Shown in pieces: positions 27,836 through 40,744 of a stretch of DNA of 64,000 nt (positions within the stretch are counted from its first letter, which is position 1; each line of letters opens with the position of its first letter). The notes below the pieces were generated by a model. That model was not told where the DNA came from, did no database searches, and saw only the letters and a list, made by a program, of their open reading frames with translations. A program made the position numbers and the translations under genes. Location of the stretch: assembly GCA_026261815.1 (NCBI GenBank), contig JAMPIT010000894.1:58003647-58067646 (forward strand), read 5' to 3'. Origin of the DNA: Monarcha castaneiventris obscurior (Eukaryota > Chordata > Aves > Passeriformes > Monarchidae).

Positions 27836-30800
27836 GAATGCAGCATATCTGAAGTCACTTACCACGTCTGTTATGTATGCATTATCAGCAAGCCAAGGAG
27901 AAGCTCACCTCTCTTTGCTTCAGTTGTGCTTTGCTAAAATGGGGATATTGTTATGGCCACTTTCTCAATCTTATGTATTTAGACTGTAAACCCTTCAGGA
28001 GAAAAATTACTTTATTTAATGTATAGAATACCTTGCACAGTGGGATTCTAACTTCAGTTGAGCTCTCCAATTGCTGCCATAATACAAATAATAAATGATA
28101 ATGTATTAAGACCACCAAAGAACAGCCCTCCAGTTTAATAAATGTAAATCCTCACTGGAGATAGTTAAATCTATTCTGGACTTAGACATAGAAAATATAT
28201 TTCAGGGAATAATCCTGAACCAGTAGGGGCATAGCTGACCTATTTTTATCTCTAGCTCCATGAATCACAGAAGTTAAAATGGATGTATTACAGTATCAAA
28301 TGTCTATTTTGAATGATATAATAGGAGTAGAAATCTTTTGAAGATCCTTTTCTTTCAGGCACAGCACTCTACATATTAAGCCCAATGTAAGGTGCTTATC
28401 TTTGAGATATGGAATAAAAGCTGTTGACCTTTTAAACATAAAATCTTGGTGAGCTTTGGTATGGCTTGATCTAATTATATTATAATGGATAGAAGGTAAT
28501 CTCTTATGTACTCTGTCTAGACACATCATCCCTTATCAGAAATCTCAGGGAAAAAATGGAACCTATAGCAAAGCAGTGATATAGCAATCTTTGTTGAAAG
28601 ACCAGGATGCCATGGCTTCACAACAGACAGCAAGAGATGCATGACATTGCTAAGCAACGCTATGAGCTGGTGAGGCTTTCCCTGGCTTCATATGGTGTGG
28701 TAGTTAAGGAAGTAAGACCAAGAAAAGAAAGACAAAAAACAACCAAATGAACTGAAGTGCATAGGAAAGAAAGCAAATGAACAAATGAAAAAGCAGGAAA
28801 AAGAAGTGTGAATTAACAAAGTAACTGTAGGATGTCAAAACTGCTATTCTAGGAAAGCAAAAGTATTATAATTTTGTAATTAAAAAGTAATAAAAACTGG
28901 TGTGTTTATCCATGGATTTCTCCAGCTAAAATTTCATTATGCTATATTCCTTCAAAATTTGTAATCACATATGGATTGGAAAGTGCCTCTTAAAGTAAAC
29001 AATGCTTTCAAGGAAATCACCATTTCTTAAAACTTTTCTCTTGCAGGTACACTAGAGAATGTTTGAAAACCACACAAGTAGGTTCAAATGTGATTGACAG
29101 AATGTTTAAGCATTTCAAAGAGTAGAACAATCTGATAAATGGTAAAAACATTATCTTTGACAGCTTGACAAGTTATTTGCACTCTAGAAAGCAGAGATGT
29201 TTATTTGTCTCCATCTTTTCTCTCTATAAGATTAGTTCTCGGATGATAAATAGGTTTGTCTCTGTGAGTAGATGCTCCCATGTTTTCTTCTTTTTTATTA
29301 GAAGTACTCAGTACTGCTCATTTAATCTCCACACAGCCACTGTTGTTAAAAGTCTTCCCACCAAAAGAACCTCAGCAGATAACATTTGAAAGTACGGCTT
29401 CTATTTTTCCTGAATATAATCAAATCCTTGCTCATGTACCAGTAAACCTAGTCTAGAACAAAGGTATCATACCAGCATGCTTTCAATCTAATTATAAAAG
29501 GGCATAAGTTACACTTTCCAAATAAAGTCTTCCAATTCCCTTTTTCCACTGTGATTATTCTTCTGTTCTCTCTAAGGTCTCTGACTCTTGTGCAACTTTC
29601 ATCATCTGTCAAAGAAATGACATTTGGTAAAAGATTAATGAACAATCCCAATCCATCTCTCATTCAGCAATGAGGAGGTGTATTGTCACCTTGTGTACAC
29701 ATAATGCCTTTCAGGAAATACATTCTGACCTTGTTTTTCCTGGAGTGCTTCCCAGATAAACTAAAGAAATCACACAGATGGCAACAAGATTGCTGTCTCT
29801 TCCCTCCTCGAGGAGAGATCCTTTGCAACACTTGATCATATGATGCAAAAGCTGATGTTCAGCATTTCTCATTGTAATCTAAAATAGTTATAAGGACCAT
29901 CCAAAATAAATCATTTAAGATGTCATTCTAAAAATCATTAGGTGTGCATAATCACTGCAGCAGTCAAAACAGAATCTTGCTTACCATTAGTCCCTCAGTA
30001 GACAAAGATTTTTTTAAAAATAAACAACTTAGTTACTGAAAAATTAAAATCACAGATTAGAAAACAACGTATCTAGTTGACACAGGAATCTATACCTTTG
30101 TATGTCATTTGAAATCAAGTAAGCCTAAGTTTCTAGTTTTCTCCTGTTTTGGAAACTTACAGCAAGAACCATATGACATTAACAACCTTTAAAAAGAGCA
30201 TCAAGTGCAGACTAAAGAAGCCACAATTTCAGTGCCCTTAAGCTGTTTCCTATCGGATTCATTACCAGGAACAAAAGCAGTCGTGATACACAAGGAGTAG
30301 TTATAAGCAGACTCTTGGGCTGAAAACCTGTAAAATAGTATTGTTGATGAAGCTGTCGGTTCCTGAATTATTTTTGTGTGAGAAGACTCTTTTTCTACAC
30401 AGTTTTCTAAGAATTTTCCATCTTTAAGTGCCTGCAATGAGTATCTTATTTTGCAATGTCTGTCATCCCAGAAGTTGTAAAATTATTCTTTCCATCTTAT
30501 CAAGTACAGGCTTCTTTTCTCTATTTTAATAGCTAAAAATATGTTCTATTAGACTAAGAACTCTATACTTGCATATCTGGCCTTATTATTCAGTATTTTA
30601 AACATGATGTATTTAGAGAGGCTTTTACTTTCCTGTTAGAATGACCCTAGTACTATCTTTTTTTTTTCAATTTTATTGTGCCATGCTTTTAAATGTCTCA
30701 CTAATACTGTTACATAAGAGATTTACCCTTTAATGAAGTCCAGGATTTATACAAGAAACTTGAAATATTTTAACTGCTTTGTTCAGTGTCCTCTTGGTTC

Positions 30801-33800
30801 AGTTTGGGGAAAGAGAAGGTGTTTTGGACCACAAGAGGGAGCTCATATTTTTCTGTTATGTGCACGGCAGTGTGCAGACACAGAGTGGAGAACTCATTTT
30901 AAATCCATTTGGTATAGAAATGAGAAAAATGAGATGTATTTTAATAAACAACATGGATACAGATGAAAGTTTGAATTCAAATCAATCTTAGTTAAAGACT
31001 TTTTCAATGAAACCAGGATTGCCCCAGATTTTGTTCAAGAACATATAATGCCATATTTTTAACTATGTTTTTGATAGTAAAAACATGTTAGATGTATGCT
31101 GATTCTCTTCTGTGGATATTTCCATAGTTTCAGTGAAACCATTTATGGGATGAAAGATCTCTACCATGATGAATGGTGGCTGCAAAATTCATCCTACCTC
31201 TATAGATAATAATAATAGTATACAAAAGCTAATGTTCCTAGAACAAATCTCACATTCCCCATCAAGCCCTACCGTGTATAGACTGCAGCAGCAGGAAAAG
31301 AGTTCTTTGAAGTTTTGGAATACTCTTGAGCCATTTATAATCCAAAAGCAATAATTACCAAAAGAACAATGGGAAGAAAGATAATGAGCTTGATCTGAAG
31401 ACATCGGCCACTGTGCCTGCAGCCAACAAAGACTTACTACAGTGCAGCCCAAAGAAGACTGCTCCAGAAGGCTGTGAAAGATGCTGGAAACACAGGAACT
31501 AAATTACATAATCAAAAGCTCTCCTCCTCCTCCATACCTGAACTATTTTCTGAAAACAATTTTCAAATCTTTAGGCCTGTTGAATCCTAAATGTCTTGAA
31601 CTAAGAGACTTTTAACAGTTCCCATGTTCTCCAAATTTCATACTTTAAAAACTTTGGGATATTTTCTGGCACTCAGTCAACTCTTTTTGCTTTCTATCTT
31701 CATGTAATTCCTCATAGGTCTACACATCTTCACAAGGATTCCTGGTCCCTTCATATTGTTCACCTCTTCGAAAGAGACAGGTCTTCCTCATTAATCCATA
31801 GACATCCACACACAAATACACCCATACACCCGAAGGGCCCTGGAAGTGTGGATGACACAAGCTGAAGATCATAACTGTGAAACATCAAGAAACTGGTTCA
31901 AGCTCAAAATTAAGTAGGGGGGGTTTGGAATTTTTTTTTATTTTTTTGTGAAAGAATTTCATGTATAGTTTGAGAAGAAAACTTGAAAATTTTTTCTGGA
32001 ATCTCAAGCATGGTTTATGCTTTCCTGGAAAGGTTTTGCCATGCAATCTAATCAATTGCATATATGTCCAGAACAGAAGAGCACATATGCATCCTCTAGA
32101 TCACTGTATTTTGGGTATTTGCCTATAAGTGCTCCTTTTAATGGCACTTTCAGTCATTGTTAACAACAGTTAGTTTTCAACAGGGATTATTTATAAAGAG
32201 CAAAAAATCTGAAAGGTATTGTTTTCTGTGCAGATCTGTTTCAATGTTATTTATACATTGATATATTGGTGTATGCTCTACTTTTAAGAACAGAAAAATA
32301 ACAAGACTGTGGTCTGCTGTGCTGACTGGCTTAGCCACAAGTTGTTCCAATATCTTACTAAAACATAACAAACTTGAAATACCCAAAACATGTATGTAGA
32401 TCATTAGCAGTTTAAACTAAGTGATACTTACTAATTTTAAAAGGTCACTCCTTTCTGCATCTAGAACGTGGCAGGTCCACTCACAATCCATTTTATCCCC
32501 AATAACTTCCCTTAAAAAAAAAATAACTGGACCAGGACCTCCAAATTCACACTACTATCATTAATAGATTCAAAAAAAAGGGCTTACAGATCCATGCAGC
32601 TGGCCCTGAATGCATCATATAGGCACAGAATGTTTTGCTAATTTGCAAATCTATTAATATTATTCCGTTTTATTGTGATATAAATGCCATTAAACTCCTT
32701 ATCATATTTATCAGTGTTGTGTGCTAATTTATATTTCAATTCTCTTCAAATGTCCTCATTAAACTGCATAAGATCAGATTTTTCTTTAATACAATGTAAA
32801 ATACCATTTGCAGCTTAATAAAAGTGATGCACACATTTGAAAAAAAAAGGAAATAATAAAACAGCATAAAATTCTCCACTCTCTCCTCACTGCAAATTAA
32901 AACAGCAGTTGAGAAAAAAGAAAAGAGAAAAATTTTATTAAGGGTAGCGCTATACATATTTATGTAATAAATGTATGTCTGACCTTTGCAGTACCCAAAA
33001 CTGCCAGCTACTAGAAGGCTTTCCAGAAGCTGCCTGCCAAATTGACTGAAACACTGGCCACCTTCCTACAGTTCACATCTGTGTTCAGTTTGTGCACAGT
33101 AAGAACAACCTAAGACATTGAAAAGATTTGACTTGTGCCAATCTGTACCATTATTTCCAATGAGAAAGCCACTTTATCATATGAAAGCAAAGAAACAGGT
33201 GACCAGTACTCTTCATAAGGAATGTTTTGCTAATAATAGACCGCTTGAATACAGAGCTTTCTTCTCCATATTTAAGTCAGTTAAATCATTTCACAATATC
33301 CAACACAAACTTTTTCACCACAGCTACATTAGAGAGAAAGTGACATCTTTAGTTTTGAATTGTCTAGAGGCTTAGACCCCAGTCTAAACCTGGAAAACAC
33401 TGGCAAGGCTTGGTTTCACTATTAATGAGCACTTAATGACACCAGTAAACCACAATGTGAACTGGCAAAAGAAGCAGTCCTTCCTTTCCCCTAAGGAAGG
33501 GAAGAGTACTACAGTAGTCTATACTAGAGCCTGAACTTTGCAATCTGTGCATGTGTGAGATCTTCATGACATAATATGATATTAAAAATGCATGTATTTG
33601 TGTTAGCTCACCAGATCTTTTTCTATAGCTACATAGCAGCTAAGAAACAGCTCAACTCATGCTCTGAGGTTGACATGATATTAATTTCCTCTTAATGAAG
33701 TTTAAACAACCACAACCACAGAGTTTTATGTCCTCTCAATTCTTGATTCAAATCTAACTGCCTGAGCAGTGTGCTGATTCCCTAATCATCAGCACATCTG

Positions 33801-34250
33801 CAATTGAATGTGATGCTATGATCTTGTGCAAGCAAAAATGCTTGCTGAATTTTGGTAACTGCTGACTCAGAACTATGAAGTCATGTCACAGGTGTGTTAC
33901 AAAGATGCAAACTTTCTATACATGATCCTAAATCCTCCACAAAGCAAAAGGAGTCATACGAAAATGTTCAAGATATTAATATTTTACCTCATGAACTTAA
34001 CCACTGTTATCTTTACAAACACCATATTTACTTTAAAATGTTTTCCAAATCTAGCACAATGTTCAAAGATGGACCAACAACAATACAAATCCACAGGTAG
34101 ATCAGCACTGCAGAGCACAGGTTCTTGAATATTTTGCATGCCAATATGCTACCTGGTGTTTCCTAAGGCCAAAATTGCCAACAATTGTCAATTATATTTA
34201 AGACATAAAGAATAAATTAGTTGCAAAAATCCCGATATAGAAGCCTTTAC

Positions 34251-34356
34251 CTCCAGCGTTCTAGAGTCATGCCATTGTACCACATGTAACGTCAAGCCTC
34301 CTCTCCTAGATCTCTTCATCAAGGCTGAGAAAATTGGACTTATTCTTGGGTCTCCT
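34251..34356 (-). CDS. Candidate internal exon, unknown protein
   Basis: The best single exon in the host part. The acceptor tract TTTGTTTGTTTTGCCCATCTCTGCAG is followed 7 bases later by a second CAG, so the exon may start at 34363 or 34356. The donor is GCTGGAG followed by GTAAAG. Only one frame is open, reading GDPRISPIFSALMKRSRRGG and then LTLHVVQWHDSRTLE, ending in phase 0. The inner acceptor (34356) fits the phase of the 36.7 kb exon; the outer one does not. No family recognised. Confidence 0.6.
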
Positions 34357-34363
34357 CTGCCAC

Positions 34364-36737
34364 CTGCAGAGATGGGCAAAACAAACAAAAAATAAAGTAT
34401 TTGTGATTTCCACTTGTGGCATAATCAACAAAGCTTCCTATTAAGTGTAAGAAATCACCACTTTCTGAAACATGCACTTCTTTTTCCATTTACTAAACTG
34501 AATAATTTACAACTATTAATTCTGTTTAGTGGCTTGACACCATTATTAATGCTAGTGTTTAAATAAAGGTACCAAACCTAAAGTTGATCATAAGAATTAG
34601 TTTTTTTACATTTTTAGCAATGTGTTTGAAATATATAAGGTGCAACTACATTAAACATACAAACAGAAGTCTATCTTGAGACCAGTCTAGAAAACTGAAA
34701 ACTTGAAAGATTTCTGTCAGTGATAATTCCTAGCCTTTTATTCACAAAACCAGAATAGGATTCATCCAGTTCTTGATACACATTCTTAAATGATATAAAA
34801 ATAACAAATGCCAAAGCACTGAATTACAAATAAAATACTTTATTGAAAAATGTGGATATTGTTATTGCATCAAAAATAAATTAAGGTTTGCTCTTTTCAG
34901 TGGAAAGTAGGAGTATTTTCTAGTAACATCCACTGGAAAATAATTCAAACATGAATATGTTTGTAAACAAGGGCTTTTATTAAAAGCTTCTTTAAAATCC
35001 TAGTTAGATCTCTAATAGTTTGAATGTTCTCAAATCAGCTTTGGCAGAAAACAAAGGGAATGTCCACAGTTTCCCTTAATTCAAACAATATCTGTATATT
35101 CTCTTCCCCATTACTTCAATGCTAGGTGTTTTATTTAGGATAGCATAGCTTATATATGAGAACAGTCACAATATCACTGAAAGATACAAGTTTTTCTGTG
35201 TATCTTTAGTGGAGAAAATAAAGAATTATAGTTAGAATTCACAGTTTGAGGATTTTGTGCTCAACATGAATGCTAGGCCAGAAATGTTTTCACAGCAATT
35301 TAAGTATCTCAGGGGAGGATTAATTTTCATACCTTGTTTATTTTCCATAAGGTTAGCCACTAATTTTACTACTTTGATATTTTTTTAAATTCTTCCTCTC
35401 TGTAAAAGGAGAAAGATCAACCAACATTTCTGAAAGAGAAATGGGAATACCCACTTGTCTTTTGTGAGCTTGCAGTTAGGCATGGGATGGAATCAAAGCA
35501 AGGTAGTCACATCAAGCTTAATGCAGCACAGCAATAGGTTGGACATGAGGAGCTGGCCATACATCTAAAAAAAGGGAAGAGAACAGCCGCAGTTATTTTT
35601 TCAGTTAAGCAAATACAGGTATTTTCCAACTTGCATTTCTTGAATAGAATGGTCCTGTTCCAATAATAAAACTAATTATATCTGGGAAATACGAATCAGC
35701 TCATATTTTCTGTGAGACTCAAAAGGACTGCAATAATAAACTGTTTGAAAACCAGCTTTTTTTTCTCTCGGTGGCATACATCTCTACATATCCTTGTTCT
35801 CTTCCGGTGCTGAAGCACAAAAAATCAAAATTAGTTCATTTCTGGCTCAGTAATTTTAGTCTGCACTTGGGGGAAGTTTGAGGCTCTTTGCTTTGTCTGA
35901 CTGGGGGAGCTTACCCTCTATAAAGAAAAAGCTGCTGTCAAATAATAACCAGGATAAAACTTCACAAAAGTGGTTGGGTCAAAGAAAAAAATTGTCATTT
36001 CACGTCAATTATTCTCATCTCCTTCAGCTAACTCTAAGATCTTACAAGACACTCCAGACTCAAATATTTGGCACAGAAGACAAAGAAAGAATTACATTTG
36101 ACCTACCAGCATTTTCCAGACTCGCTTTTGTCCTTACTTTTGACTCATTGTTCTGTTATATTACAGTATTCTCATCTAGTTTTCACAAAAACTACTGCAC
36201 TAACTACAAGCCAGTCAGCAAGGAATTTATAAAGCCACAGAAAAAGAGACCAGTGCCAACATCTGTGATAGTTTTTTAAAGGGCAGGTTGCGATCTTAGG
36301 CAGAAAAGCAAACAAGTATCAATGGAGTATTTGACAAATATTAACCCTGGTCAATTGGACTACGGATATGTATGTTTTAAGATGCTATTAGTTGTTTTAC
36401 TGGAGATTTGCATTTATAATGTGGGTACTTTATTATACATAACAGTTCATAGCTAACCCAACTAAATAATTAGCAATGATATGACAAATAAATAAAAATA
36501 TAAATTTGCAGAGACTCCTAGCATGTGAACAAACAGTGTAAAAGATGCAGGCTTTCTAGGCTAGCACAGCAGAAAAAACAGCACTGGCTTCTCAACACAG
36601 CCAGCAAATGTCCTCTGGAGCCTTTTGTTCTTGGTATGGGACAGGATCTGTCTTTGCATTCACTCACACTGTAGTCCTCTGTAATCTCTCTTTTAACTAT
36701 CTGCCATGTCAGCTAAATTGTCTGATACTGCACTTAC
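34364..36737 (-). other. Candidate intron, with a possible 30-nt micro-exon
   Basis: A fine acceptor (GATTTTTTGTGCTTCAG) precedes 30 bases at 35780-35809 that end at a GTATGC donor. It is open in the phase supplied by the 36.7 kb exon (TGREQGYVE) and, being a multiple of three, would not disturb the frame. A second good acceptor (TTCCCTTTTTTTAG) lies near 35567 but opens into early stops. The 133-codon plus-strand frame at 35878-36279 has no support. Confidence 0.25.
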
Positions 36738-36841
36738 ACTAATGAAGAGAACAGCAGCACTTTATGTCTTGGGCTGGTAGGGAAATGAGTTAGTATGATC
36801 ATAAATACTTTCAAGCAACTGGGAAGCAAGTCATCCTTACC
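36738..36841 (-). CDS. Candidate internal exon, unknown protein
   Basis: Acceptor TATTTTATTTATTTCAG and donor TTAGT followed by GTAAGTG. Only the frame starting in phase 0 is open, reading GKDDLLPSCLKVFMIILTHF and then PTSPRHKVLLFSSL. The other two stop within ten codons. The amphipathic, leucine-rich character would suit a helical-repeat protein, which is only a suggestion. Confidence 0.5.
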
Positions 36842-38124
36842 CTGAAATAAATAAAATACAGCTTTCCCTTCAGACATATTCAACTGACAAGCTTAGAAGC
36901 AATTTAGATGTCTTTACCTTAAAGTCTACTTTATTAGTAATCACTATGTTTATTTTTTAAAAATTTCATCAGATCTCTTTGTTTTCCCATTTAGCAAACC
37001 CCAGCTGAACTTCGAATTTCAGACATTGCCTTGTCTGTCCTTTAAAACAGCTTCTAAAGCATTACACACAGTTGACATCAACCTGTCTAGTCTGTCATTC
37101 TTGAGTCTATCTCAGGTCTATACTGATAAACACTATACTCATTTTTCCTGATCATCAGGTGTTTTATTTGGACCTGCTACAAACCACTGAAAGGCAAAAC
37201 TCTTAATTTTTCGGGTTTTTTTCATTTTCCTCTATGCACTAAAGCACACAAAATTAGGGTTGTAAAGATGTCTGTTCAGTGAATTGAATCCTCTTCCTAT
37301 GATCAACTGAAGAATTATTTGTAAAGCTTCATTTCATCCCCTTCTGATAGTGATAACTTGCTTCTGAAACTGGATAATATACCTAGCTTCATAAAAATAG
37401 CACTCATATTGATTTTCTGCCTCTCACTCATTTCACATTTTGTTTTCAAACTCATGATGTGGGCATATATTTTTTTTCTTAGCCTACATTAAAAATAATC
37501 ACACATCAGTAAAACAACAATGCTGTCATGACAGTAGTTTCTTCTCTTTAATTCAATTTCTTCAAAGATAGACAATGAAACAGTTTCTACTACACATCAA
37601 CTGGATTTGGTCTTCTCCATCTTTTTTGATATGTTCACAGGCATACGGCTGTTTAGAATTTTTATACCCAGGAAAATACACTGTAATCAATATGCCAGGG
37701 TCAAAAATAAATATTAAGAATTTGAATTAAGATGTGTGACATGCATGTTTTTCCCATGACCCATAGTTTTATCCCTACCTATTAAATGGGGTCACTCCAG
37801 TGACTACTCCCCATCCACGTTCAGCTGACAACTTGAATCTTACTTTCAAAGGGTTATGACTTCAAGGGAAAAAGACTACTACTGACTAACTCAGTTCTTT
37901 CAAATCTGTACTGTTTAGGTCAGCTAATAAACTGTGTTTCTCTAGCACAGAAAAGTATTAATTCCAGGAAAGAGCATAGATCATACAGACAGGAAAAATT
38001 ATCATTTTGAAGAGTCTTTTTTTTCTTCTTCCCTGAGAAGATCCTTTTTGCCTGATAGGAAAGTCTTTGTGTTGGTGGGATACAAAGGACTTTTTCAAAT
38101 TTCACTTTGCTCAACATATTATAC
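36842..38124 (-). other. Candidate intron
   Basis: About 1.3 kb of AT-rich sequence with no recognised element. Confidence 0.3.
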
Positions 38125-38177
38125 CTGCAGATTTCTGCAACGTGAATGCTCCAGCTTCTCCAGCCAGGTCTCTGTGA
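38125..38177 (-). CDS. Candidate 53-nt exon, unknown protein
   Basis: The acceptor CTGTTTCTTACTATCAACAG is very good and the donor TCTGCAG followed by GTATAAT is good. All three frames are open. The one compatible with the 36.7 kb exon reads TETWLEKLEHSRCRNLQ and needs one base from its predecessor. The 43.1 kb exon leaves none, so an exon is missing between them or one of the two is not real. Confidence 0.4.
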
Positions 38178-38479
38178 CTGTTGATAGTAAGAAACAGTAA
38201 GTTCTAGGGTAAACTCACTGAGCTCAACAAACCTATATAAATATAACATTAAAGTGGTATGGGGTTAAGTGACTAAAGGATCAAATCTCAAAATCTTAAT
38301 AAATCAAGTTTTATAGTTATTTTAATTTAGGCATATATAAAATATGGCATATACTATGTAATTATATATGAAGTTTGATGACAGCTGCCACAATTTTCAG
38401 AAAAATATTTCATAATAATGTCAGATGAAAACTAAGAAATTTTATGTTCTCACTATATTCATAACACTGAACTTCCATC

Positions 38480-39179
38480 AAATTACTTCACAGTACTCCT
38501 TGAAAGCTCTGTAGCATTCTGAGCTGCAACAGGAGAGAGGAATTGGGTCTTTGGTTACAATGAAAGGTGTAACCAAAAGTACGCATTCTACTACCATCTA
38601 CATAAGATAGGTGTGAAACATCTACATAAACTGGGGGGAGCAGTGTTTCTTTATCTTTTCTATGACTCAACCATGATAACTCCCTCCGAGGAAGCAGCAG
38701 CCACCTTGAGGGGGCCATCTCTGCTAATGGACCATGAAGGTCTCACCAAGTGACTCAGAATTACATCAGCCCACCGTGAAATTCCCCTCCCAGGGGAAGG
38801 AACCAAACAATCCTGCCTGTATATAATCTGAGGCTTGGAACACCATGATACCACCACTGGATACCCAGAGGACAAGAGCTCTCCACCACCACCACTGGAC
38901 CTCCAGAGAAGGACCAGACCCTTCTAGAGGATCACTGCTTCGATAGAACCACATCCATCACTCCAACGGGACTGCAACAACCATTTAATTGGACTGCTAC
39001 CACCACCCTGACCAACAGGGTGACAGGCGGTATTCTATCTTTGTCAGTCTAAGCCACTGTTTCTGTACTATCGCCTCTGTTGTAATTTTCCTATTAAATT
39101 GTGGTTCTGAATAGGAGTCTCTCACAACATACTTGTGTGGAGTTAATTTCTCCCACTGGTTTGCCCTCAAACTAGCACA
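38480..39179 (+). mobile_element. Avian ERV LTR, plus strand
   Basis: The right end is characteristic: ATTAAATTGTGGTTCTGAAT (poly(A)-like ATTAAA), then GGAGTCTCTCACAACATAC, then TTTCTCCCACTGG, closing in CTAGCACA. A TATATAA lies near 38819-38825, about 270 bases before ATTAAA. The left border is uncertain. Confidence 0.55.
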
Positions 39180-40744
39180 AATTCATAATTAACAAAACCT
39201 TCCCCCATCCATACTTCTTCACAATTATCCCTTGAGCAAGGCCCAGAAAAAACTTTCAAATGCAAATGTTCTCCAACAGGAATCCAAAAAAGAAAAAAAT
39301 AAATATATCCATTTGCAGAACAGACTTTTACATCACTCATCTAAATAGCAAGGAGGAAGACCTACTATGGTTTTCAGTGCCTCTCTTCTGGTTTTCAGAG
39401 AGCAGTCATTAAATGTTTGCATAAGTTTAGGAAAAGGAAATACAGTATAAATGTATATGTTGAGGAGTAACTATCTTTTGTACAGAAATCAGTGGACAGT
39501 TTTGGGGTTTTTTTCTGGTTGTTTGATAAATCAAGAAAGTTAGGCAGTTTTAATTAGGACACATTATAAAAAGAGGTTCAGCTGGAAGTGATTGGGGGAA
39601 GCCATTGTTGCCATTGTGTATCCACAAATGTAGTATCTATTTTGGAAGCACTGAATATCTTCACAAAGTCCAAAACTAGACACTGAGAAGACCAGTGGGT
39701 GAACTGAGCTTCAGTGATGGTGCCAAAAACCTGAGAACAGTCATGTGGTAAATTACTGCCCTTAGTAAAGCTCACTTTAAAAATCTGAACCCTGAATAAT
39801 TACGATAGAAACAGAAGGTTAAGACTCTGAACACACTGTCACTGTGTTTCTCTACATCCTCCTTATAATAAGTTTAAGACAATGTACACTGGAAAATAAG
39901 TACCTCAAAGTGAAGCTACTGAACGAACATTCTGGAGACCTTCAGTCAATTCCCAGGTATGCCAGAAATCTTTTGCATATCTCCTAGTCAGTCACTTCCT
40001 TTCTGTGGACTTCAGATAAAGCTATTTATCTATTTTTGGCTCACTACTTTATATATAAACTTGAAGTACTTCCATTTCATGTCTTTGCTTTTTCTCTGAT
40101 TCAGTGTTTCTAGAACCAAAGTTATGGATGCTTCCAATATTGTCCTTTAGGATGTATTCTCATAACAAAGCATTATTTACAAACACTTATTGGTATTGCT
40201 GACTAGTGCTGGCATACCCAAGGCCCCAGCTGCCAAAAATCTTGTTATGGTAAGAACTGCACACAATGTAAATTGTGTTTAACGCACTGTCAATGGTGCT
40301 TTACCCACTGTAAAATGTCAACAAAAAGGCTATAAATAAGTCAAAGGATTAACAGACATTTCTCATATTAACAAGTACACTCAAAAAACATGCATGTCTT
40401 AAACATGAGGTGGCACATATGTGACTGCTCATCTCTATCACTTTCAGAGATATTGTTGATAGACTTAGCACTAAGTCTACTAAAATTTCCTTTGAAAAGA
40501 TAATGATCTGACTTTGCTGGATATGTTTTAGAAAGTTCTCAAGGCTTTGGTTGTTCTAATCTGGGACTTTATTCCCATTCATGTTCCACATGCAGGTTCA
40601 TCAGCTGGAAAGCACACTTGAAACAACTCATGATCTTACCATGAGGTATCATGATCTTTACACATTTGCATCACACTGATGTTTTTAACCTAACCGTAAC
40701 ACACTCATTTTATATCAACTGCTATCTTTTTAACATAATGATAT

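Larger units (their letters stand above)
20400..34250 (-). other. Large candidate intron (13.9 kb)
   Basis: AT-rich with no convincing exon. It holds an A-rich CCAAA tract at 21944-22005, a CR1 tail at 27150-27210 and an ERVL-type LTR piece at 27577-27835. The remainder is unassigned. Confidence 0.3.

Noticed and set aside
35400..35525. Plus-strand exon-like segment (EKDQPTFLKEKWEYPLVF) after a CTCTCTGTAAAAG acceptor
   Set aside because: It lies on the strand opposite all the better exons and has no partner exon. Left as chance.
35878..36279. 133-codon plus-strand frame, the longest in the host part outside LTRs
   Set aside because: No splice context or motif, and composition follows the local AT-rich DNA.
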